From positions 1,736,001-1,800,000 of the forward strand of contig CP071499.1 of assembly GCA_017354895.1 (NCBI GenBank): a stretch of 64,000 nucleotides of DNA, given 5' to 3'. Made by a program: the position numbers and the translations under genes. The notes under the pieces are model-generated. The model made no database searches and had not been told where the DNA came from. It saw only the letters and a list, made by a program, of their open reading frames with translations. Each line of letters begins with the position of its first letter. The stretch's first letter is position 1. Shown here in pieces: positions 56,639-64,000 of this stretch. The stretch is from Podospora comata. Taxonomy: Eukaryota; Ascomycota; Sordariomycetes; Sordariales; Podosporaceae.

Positions 56639-58588
56639 CTTGTCTGTTTGTCTGCTGTTGTGTGAAGCCGGTGGTGTAAAGTGGAGCAAAGCGCTGTCAA
56701 TAGCCCGCCAGCACCGGGATACGTAATGCTGGGAATGTGTGTCGTCGGGGTTAGGGGACCGATATGGGAGGGTTGAGTGTTCGGCCTTTCTCTGGGTGGG
56801 CAAGGAACCTGGAAGCGGTGCAGAGGTGGCAGAACGCGGGGGCAGGTGGAGACTCGGGGATGTGTCGTCGGAGCACGGATGAGGCCGCCGGCTGTTGGTT
56901 CACTCGGGGGCTCGGTGGGATGTGTTGTTGTTTATTTGTTTGGAGTCGTCGTAGTCGTGGCAGAATTTCCGTTGTTTCTTTGGTAACGGATGGGATTGAA
57001 GGGGTTGCGGCTGATGATGTCGTTGCAGGACTGAACCAACCGCCAGCGCCTACCCCTGCCACAGCCAGTCGACCGCTGACCGCCCGCGTGGCCTTGTCCT
57101 GAGGCTGGCCTCGGCGAAAAGCTTTCCCGTGCCGGCCAAGGCTAAAGGGCCGCGCTCTCTGAACCTATCAAGATGGTTTAGATGCATATTTGTATTATCA
57201 CTTGGCATGCAATTGTCCGTTTCAGCAATGTGAACTGATGTCCCATGGCTTATCTGGATCTTTGAATTGCTGACACCCAGCCACACACAGTCATATCTTC
57301 CCATCCCATAATCACATGTGTTCCTGACCTGCAATCCCAAAAGCTTTGTATCGGCTTTGTTCAAAATGTCTACCATCCGACTTCGAAACCATTGACAGTT
57401 CCAAAGTAAAATATGGAAGGTAGGCAACCTGGCTCAGGTCGTATCGTGCCGAGTCAGCGAAACTCGAAGTACAGGCTATCCTTCTAAACGAAGGAGGCAA
57501 GAAGCATAGCCGGGCCTCGACCTCATGGAAACACAAGGGTCAAGGTTCATGCGACTGGTGAATGAGCCCGGGATTACGTGGGTACGTATCACAGTGCGAC
57601 TTTGACCTGCCGGGCACGAAGTTTGGACATCCCACAAGGGCCCCGAACGGTTGCCGCCACTCGTCCGCGCTCTGGTAGTGGTGGCTGTCAAGTTGTCAAA
57701 GTTACTGCTCGTGCCAGTCCGTTGCTCTGAGCTGTCGGCGAGGGATAGGGAGTCGTCATCGTATCGTCGTGTTCAACACTGCCCATGATAAGGGGAGGCA
57801 GTCTATCGCGGTTACACAAAATCTACCTTTGCAGCCAGCGTCGAACAATGCGCTGCCGCCGTTGGGCTTTTAAAAGGCCAAGGACGGCAGCGGAGAAGCA
57901 GAAGAGCACTTGCCGTTCATGGGTGTCCTAGACAGGGTTCCAGGGTTGTCTCGAGCGGATGTGCCTTCCTTGCAACTCAACTTTGGGTCCACCGCTCTTT
58001 GCCCAGGCCGAGAGATCTGAATGCTCCGTTGCTCCTTCCTCCTTACTCCTTGCTCCTTGCTCCTTGCTCCTGGACGGTCCACAGTTGCTGCTTCTGCTTC
58101 GGATCCAGAATTAATGGACCCTTCTCACCCATTTTCCCCTCTGTCCGATTCACCAAGCGCTGCCAGATCTCCAAGCGACATGTGGTGTTCGTAATCCATA
58201 ATAAGAAAGAAGGACAGCCTCTCTCTCTCCCCAGCCTGCCTTTGTTACTCCCACCTTCAGCCTCCCGTCCTGAACAATCCATACATACGACGGATAGCGA
58301 CCAACAAGGAAACTTCTCCTGGCTTCTTCCCGCTAGTTGTCAACTGCATTATTCGACCGACGCCCCCCGATATCGACCTTTTGTCACCAGCTGCCTCTAT
58401 CTCCCGAGTGCATATCGACGAAGCTTCGATAAGCACCATTCAACCTTATTTTTCCGGGGTCGAATTACACGTTGATTGCGAAGGCGGCGTAAGAAGGGCG
58501 AATCCTTACGACCAGCTTTCCCCAACTCCTCCACGGTCCTCTTGACCCCCACAGTCTGCTGCACCGCATCTCTGCATCAACAGCAATC
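56639..58588. other. Divergent promoter region of YKT6 and the FYVE gene
   Basis: About 1.95 kb with two promoters. From about 57990 the + strand is pyrimidine-rich, with a tandem heptamer (58046-58072), as expected for the leader of the FYVE gene. Short open frames have no domain content. Confidence 0.5.
58046..58072. repeat. Tandem heptamer CTCCTTG
   Basis: The unit CTCCTTG is repeated three times plus a partial copy inside a pyrimidine-rich probable leader. Confidence 0.85.
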
Positions 58589-59582
58589 ATGGCGACCGAC
58601 TTCATAATGCCCCAGATGCCCATTCAGCAACAACAGCCCCAAGCCCACCACTTTTACTCGCAGCCGCAGCAGCAGCAGCAGCAGCAGCAACCTTATCGTG
58701 CTCAGCAGCACTCTGGCTTTCAGCTGGCTCCGATCGCAACTCCTTATCAGCCTTCCACGCAGCAAAATACCCAGGTGTCGCCGCTCAGCACATCGGGCAA
58801 CTCGCCGACTTCGCCCAAGAACTACATGACGCGCCAAATCCGGCCGCTCTACGTACCGGCTGTGCTGCGCCCGACCGAGTTTCCATCCAAGGTTCCGGCG
58901 CGACCAAAGTCGGAGCATGAGCCTGAGTCTCCTGAGGAGGAACCATTGCGTCACAGCAACAGCTTCATGAGCCTTGGTGGGTTGAGCGGAGGGTTGAGCG
59001 CGTCATTGGGTTTGACCAGACGGTCTACTGGCGATAGCGCCAAATACGTCGATGGAACTTGGAATCTGGACCTCTTTCCCAATCCGACTGGCACCCCCAC
59101 CCGGAAACATTGGAAGGTATGCGACACCCATTCATCGGACCTTTTGCGCACCTGAGATGATTCTAACATTGTTCCTGCAGTTGGACCAGGACGCACTTAT
59201 CTGTGATCACGCGACCTGCAAAAAGTCCTTCAACACGTTCACCAGAAGACATCACTGCCGGCGCTGCGGCAACATCTTCTGCGGCGCTCACAGCGACTAT
59301 CAAATCCCCCTTGATCAGGACGCCAACTACAACCCTCGTGGTGTTCCCAGCCGCGCCTGCGCTCACTGCTTCAACCAGTTCAGGGCATGGCGCAGTCGTG
59401 CAAACAGCCAGTCCTCCAGCAGGGGTTCATCTGATGGAGGCAACGCTCCCGAGACACCCGTCACCCCTACCGCCGCTGCCCCAGTCGCCGCTATCGCTCC
59501 TGGCCTGATGAGGCCCCTTCAAGCTCGCGTGGCCGAGGTGGCACACAGTGTTCCCAGAGACTGGAATTGGAGCACCTTTTAA
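58589..59582 (+). CDS. FYVE zinc-finger protein, probably endosomal
   Basis: FYVE fingers bind phosphatidylinositol 3-phosphate on endosomes and vacuoles. Exons 58589-59116 and 59181-59582 give 309 residues; the 64-bp intron is phase 0 (RKHWK joined to LDQDALICD). The first 150 residues are Gln/Pro/Ser-rich and disordered, with a run of eight Gln coded by CAG. The finger at about 178-250 has CDHATCKKSF, the signature RRHHCRRCGNIFCGAH, and CAHC, giving all eight zinc ligands. The classical WxxD start is replaced by WKLDQDALICD. The C-terminus is Ser/Pro/Ala-rich. I cannot name a closer orthologue; Pib1 has a RING domain that is absent here. Confidence 0.88.
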
Positions 59583-61529
59583 ACGAATGGTCTTTTAATC
59601 AGTTTATTTCCTTGTTGCGCCACCCAGAGGAAGAGTAATCAGGCAAATCGCCGACGTGAGAGACGACCACAGATTTCACACGTCCGCTAGAACAACAAGA
59701 GAGAACAGTGCACAGCACGAATCATAGAGAACTTTAGACTTTGTGGGATTCGACAAGTAGGAAATGGAGACACGGCATTTGTCTCAGTTACGGAATGGGG
59801 GGAGAACCCTAAAGAGATTTTTTCTTTTCCTTCTGTTTTTTTCTATGATATACAGGAGGAAAGATACCCAGTGGTCGGCGATGCATCGACACACATATTT
59901 TCTTGGTGAGTGAGGGTTTGAGAGATTTGTTTTTTCCTTTGAGGTGGTTAGACAGTTTTGAGCATGGCCATTTTTCTGTTTGCATTTGGTTGCTGTCGTT
60001 GTTTTGTCTCGAGCTTTTGGCTTCTTGGCTCATTCTCATGGGAGTTGGCTTTACATTTTTTTAGCAAGGCGCTCTAGGAGTTGGCTTGTATTTTTTTCAT
60101 TGAAGCATTTTTGTTTGACTGCATTGATTGGGGGTTAATGGGGGATTGCCGGCGTTGTGTTTATTTTTGGGGTTTTGATGAGCTGAAGAAGAATATGGTG
60201 GGTGTGAGAGAGAGTAGTAGTTGTTGGAGTGGTGTGGTCCTGAGAGATTCAGATGTTTTTACCGGTTCTCTTTAGAATGGAGGCTGGTTGTTAATACAAT
60301 GTTTTTTTGAAGGCGCAAAAACTACATTTGGTTGTGGTGTGTGTGTTGTGGTGTGTGTGTTGTCGTGAGATGCGAATGTGCTCTATGAAATTGTTGTTTG
60401 CGTTGTGGGTGGTGGTGCTGAACCCCTCCCGGCGACGACAGCAACACCGGAGATCTCGATCAAAGTGCGGGGAATTTGGGTTGATGCAGTCAGTGACTAA
60501 CCCCTCCTCGGATCTTATCGATTTAGTTATCGTGAAGTAGTACCACCAAAACATGCCGAGACCTGGGGTTTTTTTTCCAGCTTCATATTTTTTTGTCGCG
60601 TGTTGTATTCCGACTCATAAATCAAATTTTCATCCGATCAATGTTGTTTTGGTCTGTTGTTGGGGTGGTTTTCGACGTCATACATACATCTTGATTACAG
60701 TAAGAAAAGTGAGTGAGCCCCAACATATTACACTGCTGAGCTGTAGGTATGTACGGAGTAAGATGCAAATATATACCGTACTCAGATCCTCCTCCGAACA
60801 TTCCGGTCCCGAGTCTCCCGAGTATTCTATATGTCCCTCAGAGAGTACATAATTCACTTGCCAGAAGCTGTCAGAAGATATTGTGCCTACTTCCCCTACC
60901 CTCTCGTGGTCAACCATCAATTTCTCTTCGTCACGAACGCCAGATGTTTCCCACAAGTCAATGGAACCAGAGGTATGTTTTTATATAATTCTTTATTTCT
61001 TCCAAATATTGCCTCCCTTGATGCCTTCCTTCCCTTAAAAATTCCCAGTGTTCCCTATTCTCTCTTTTCAAACCCAGTGTCAGAAACATTCTTCTATCTT
61101 TCTCTCTTAAAAGAACTCCAAAAAAAGAAAGCATGAATGATCCCAAAACCCCAATGAATGAGAGACCGAAAAGAGGGCTAATATATACAAAGTTGAGAAA
61201 TGAGCCGAAGCTCATCTCCAATACCCAAAAAGAAAAGTCGCTAAAAATTCCCGACCCAACACCGGTTTAAATGCTTTCGTTTTGTCGTTGTCTCTTTTCT
61301 TTTTCCCTTTTCCCTTTTTTGTTCTCGTCTTGTCTATGTTCTTATGGCAGAGTGAAGCACGATTCTAGCCGCCCAAGACATACACCGCTTCGCTATGCTG
61401 GATGGAAAACACTCTTCTTTCAAGTGAAGATCAAAAGATGTGTTTGCTCCAAATGTGGCATGGCTACAAGGCACTTGTGAACCATGCCGACAAGCTCTAT
61501 TCATCTCGTCGTACTCCATCAAAAACAAT
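59583..61529. other. Intergenic between convergent FYVE and ELO genes
   Basis: T/G-rich low-complexity sequence dominates 59820-60420, including GTGTGTGTTGTG repeats near 60335-60365. Short open frames follow this bias. No gene is seen. Confidence 0.55.
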
Positions 61530-62897
61530 CTAGTTTCTGTTGCGGAGGACACGACCGTTCTTGCCCTTCTTGGCGGCACCCTCGTTGCTCTCGCCATAGA
61601 CCTCACGCTCAACGTTCTTGGCAGCCTCCCAGCCGGCCTTCTCGGCAATGGCGACGCTGTTGCTAAGGCGTCTGTTCTTGACGTTCTTGGCGGGGGCGTT
61701 GCTGCGGCGGAGGTAGCTCTCGATGAAGAAAGAGACGAAGAGGTAGGTCAAGGGGGTGAGGTAGAACACGTTGAGCCAGATGGCAAAAGTGGTGCCGCTG
61801 GAGGTGATGCAAGGGGTGACCTGGCGGCCGAAAGAGTTCTTGATGCTGCCAACAAGACCGGCGGAGGCGTTGGCGGCGGCAGAAGCGCTGGCAGCGGCGG
61901 AGGAAGCAGAGACAGACTCGCCAGCCATGACGGGGATGGTGTAGTAGATGAAAGAGTGGATCATCGCACCGGAACCACCGACGAGGAACTGGGTGATCTG
62001 CATCGAGGTGAGAGAGCGCTTGATGAACATTGGGACGCGGATATTGAAAGCGGTGACAGTGTAGTAGGTGTACTAGAATACGGTCAGTTTTCCTGTTCAT
62101 TTTCTGACATGTTTTGGAGTGAAGCTTACCATCATGGCGTGGATGAAGGAGTTGAAGAACACGAAGATCCAAATAGGAACCGACATGTAACGCATACCAG
62201 CCCACATGCACATCATGGCACCAGCGTGGTGATAGGTCTGGAGGGTCGAGCTGAGCTTGCCCTTGGCGAGGATGATGAGGGTGTCAAAGACCTCGTAGAA
62301 CTTGCTGAGGTAGAACAACCAGCCGTAGAAAGCAAGACCCTCGTTCCACATGCGACCGGCAGCATAACGGCTGGGCTCAGCGCTGGCGACCATGACGCCG
62401 TCAGTGGTGAAGGTCTGCCAGGAGCCAGCGGCCTCGTCCCAGAAGATAGCGTTACCGGCACCACTTTCGCCGTTGATCTGGCACATGGAGTCGAGAAAGC
62501 CAGAGACGCCAGTAGGGCCCAGAGGGCTGACAACAGTGCGGCGGAGAGCGTTGAACATGCCCCACCAGGTCCAGGCGGAGTAGACGGCGAGGAAGATGTT
62601 GTGGGCGATCACGAACCACTTGAAGGGAAGGGTCTTGCTGATGCCCCAGGGCTTCTTGCCCGTGGACTTGTTGTAGGCATTGAGGAGCTTGGCCGAGACG
62701 GCATAGACGGCGGCGATGGTGAGAGGGACCTTGGGGTCGAGGACGGCCTGGTAGATGTGGTCGGGGATCTCGAAGGGAGGAGCAAAAGAGGTGGTGCCGG
62801 GCGGTGGTGGGGGAATGAAGCCGGCGTCTGCTGGGGGAGGGAACTTGAAGAGGGACCAGTCGGGCAGGCCCAGGGCAGCGGAGTCGAAGGAGATCAT
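61530..62897 (-). CDS. ELO-family very-long-chain fatty acid elongase
   Basis: ELO proteins are ER condensing enzymes that extend acyl-CoA by two carbons using malonyl-CoA. On the - strand exon 1 is 62897-62130 and exon 2 is 62072-61530; the 57-bp intron is phase 0 (FIHAMM joined to YTYYTVTAFNIRVPM). The 436 residues include several membrane helices. Signature stretches are KPWGISKTLPFKWFVIAHN, the KFYEVFDTLIILAKGK box and STLQTYHHAGAMMCMW. The usual HxxHH box reads QxxHH, a variant I associate with PUFA-type elongases. An Ala/Ser-rich luminal insert (about residues 305-330) is longer than in yeast Elo proteins. The C-terminus is basic (KKGKNGRVLRNRN), compatible with ER retention. Substrate chain length cannot be read from the sequence. 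Confidence 0.92.
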
Positions 62898-64000
62898 TGT
62901 GGGCGTCAGTTGATGTGTCTGGTGAACTGACAAAAAAGAGGAATCGAGTGATGGTGAGCAGTTGGAGTGAGGGAGAACACGCGGCGGGCGGGCGGTTCGT
63001 TTTGTTACCCACGACTGCTTGCTGTTGCTCTGCTTTTCCCAACGTTTTTTTGCGATCCCGCCAATCTGCACGTCACACTGACAGGGGTTCTTACACACAG
63101 CGGGGACCACTTTATGAAAGCGGAAGAAAAAAAGACAGGAGCAGCACGAGTCGAGAGCCCCCAGCTGGTGCGATAGGAAGAGAGAAGAGAGGAGTGCCGG
63201 GAAAGAGCTCGGGATTTCCCTTGTTTATCATTATGTTTATTTTTTTATTTTTTTATTTTTTGGCTTTTTACTTTCTGACCTAGGCCGCCCTGGGTTGGCA
63301 TCCAGCTGGGAAAGGGAGAGCCAGCCAACAACAGATCGGCCATCAAGGGTCTCACATCTTGACTGAAAAATGTCGCCCTGCCGCAAGCCAAAGGGGGACC
63401 CAGCGAGCCAGCGGCACGCAAACTGGCACTGCAGAATGTCACCTTGAGAACCTAAGGCACTAGCGCTTCAGGGTCCCAAGGGTCTGGAGATGCCCGAGAA
63501 ACTCAAAAAATGGAGAGGCCGGTGGCGGCGAAGGCTACGAACGACAGGCGCTCATCCCGCCAAACCCAGCGATGCGATGGCAATTTGCAATGACAAGTGA
63601 AGGTTCGGATGATGCGGATCTGGACAGTGGAGGCAAGATCGAGCAGGCGCCGAGGGACAAGTGGAGTGAATCTCGAACCCGGGCTCGATCCGGCCTCCTG
63701 GCACGCTTTCCCTTCAAGGCTCTAGCCGACTGCGAGCCGAAAAAGCGGGTGCTTCCAGACGAACGAGATGCCGCCGACCAGACATCCCGGACATTGATGT
63801 CCACAAAAGATGTGTTGCGATAAGATACTGACCGATCACATGTGATTTTGGACCCTTGTGGATGGGATGAAGCTGGAAAAGTCGCGATGCGAGTCTGGGA
63901 GACTTTCTCATCAGGGTTCTCTTGTGTTGCCATCCCACCAATTTGTGCCAGATGTATCTGCCGAGGTGCCTATTGCGCACGTTCTATTCGTCAATTCAAT
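62898..64000. other. ELO promoter and right flank
   Basis: This holds the elongase promoter and leader, with T-rich tracts near 63235-63265. Short open frames at 63535-63980 overlap on both strands without domain content. No further gene is recognised before the window ends. Confidence 0.5.

Noticed and set aside
63660-63700. GGTTCGAG motif on the - strand that looks like a tRNA B-box
   Set aside because: The T-stem pairs at only three of five positions and no A-box lies at the right distance.

Overview
This window is gene-dense nuclear DNA from a filamentous ascomycete. The short GT-AG introns (mostly 49-110 bp), branch points resembling CTAAC, the C-ending codons of highly expressed genes and the protein sequences all point to Sordariomycetes. 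A member of the Sordariales close to Podospora fits best, but that placement rests on overall resemblance and not on a search. I found no intact transposon, no viral relic, no rRNA gene and no convincing tRNA gene.

Layout, left to right (strand): the C-terminal part of coatomer delta (+), anaphase-promoting complex subunit 4 (+), a BAR-PH-GRAM-VASt sterol-transfer protein of the SIP3/Lam family (+), a secreted PLC-like phosphodiesterase (+), a 5.7 kb stretch without a recognisable gene, high-affinity cAMP phosphodiesterase (+), carboxypeptidase Y (-), SBDS/Sdo1 (+), ribosomal protein S18 (-), an uncharacterised coiled-coil/proline-rich protein (+), Ste50 (+), a DUF4211 protein (-), serine palmitoyltransferase LCB2 (-), acetoacetyl-CoA synthetase (+), a two-RRM protein (-), the WD40 protein WRAP73 (-), the molybdenum cofactor locus MOCS1A/MOCS1B (+), YKT6 (-), a FYVE-finger protein (+) and an ELO-type elongase (-).

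Most of these are housekeeping genes. They do not form a cluster or an operon-like system, although several share themes: membrane traffic and lipids (coatomer delta, SIP3-like, LCB2, YKT6, FYVE, ELO), ribosome biogenesis (Sdo1, S18), cell cycle and microtubules (APC4, WRAP73) and signalling (PDE2, Ste50). I did not find a clear new multi-gene system.

The most unusual signal is compositional. In many moderately expressed genes the sense strand changes from C/A-rich near the 5' end to G/T-rich near the 3' end. The change shows at third codon positions, continues past the stop codon into the flank and reverses at convergent gene junctions. Highly expressed genes (S18, CPY, LCB2, ELO) largely escape it. 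Other points of note are a one-base frame break in a G-run of APC4, a MOCS1 locus whose A protein ends in Gly-Gly just before a stop with an in-phase route to the MoaC exon, paired Tbf1-like and Cbf1-like sites upstream of S18, two short upstream ORFs before the cAMP phosphodiesterase, and an 11-bp perfect inverted repeat between APC4 and the SIP3-like gene.
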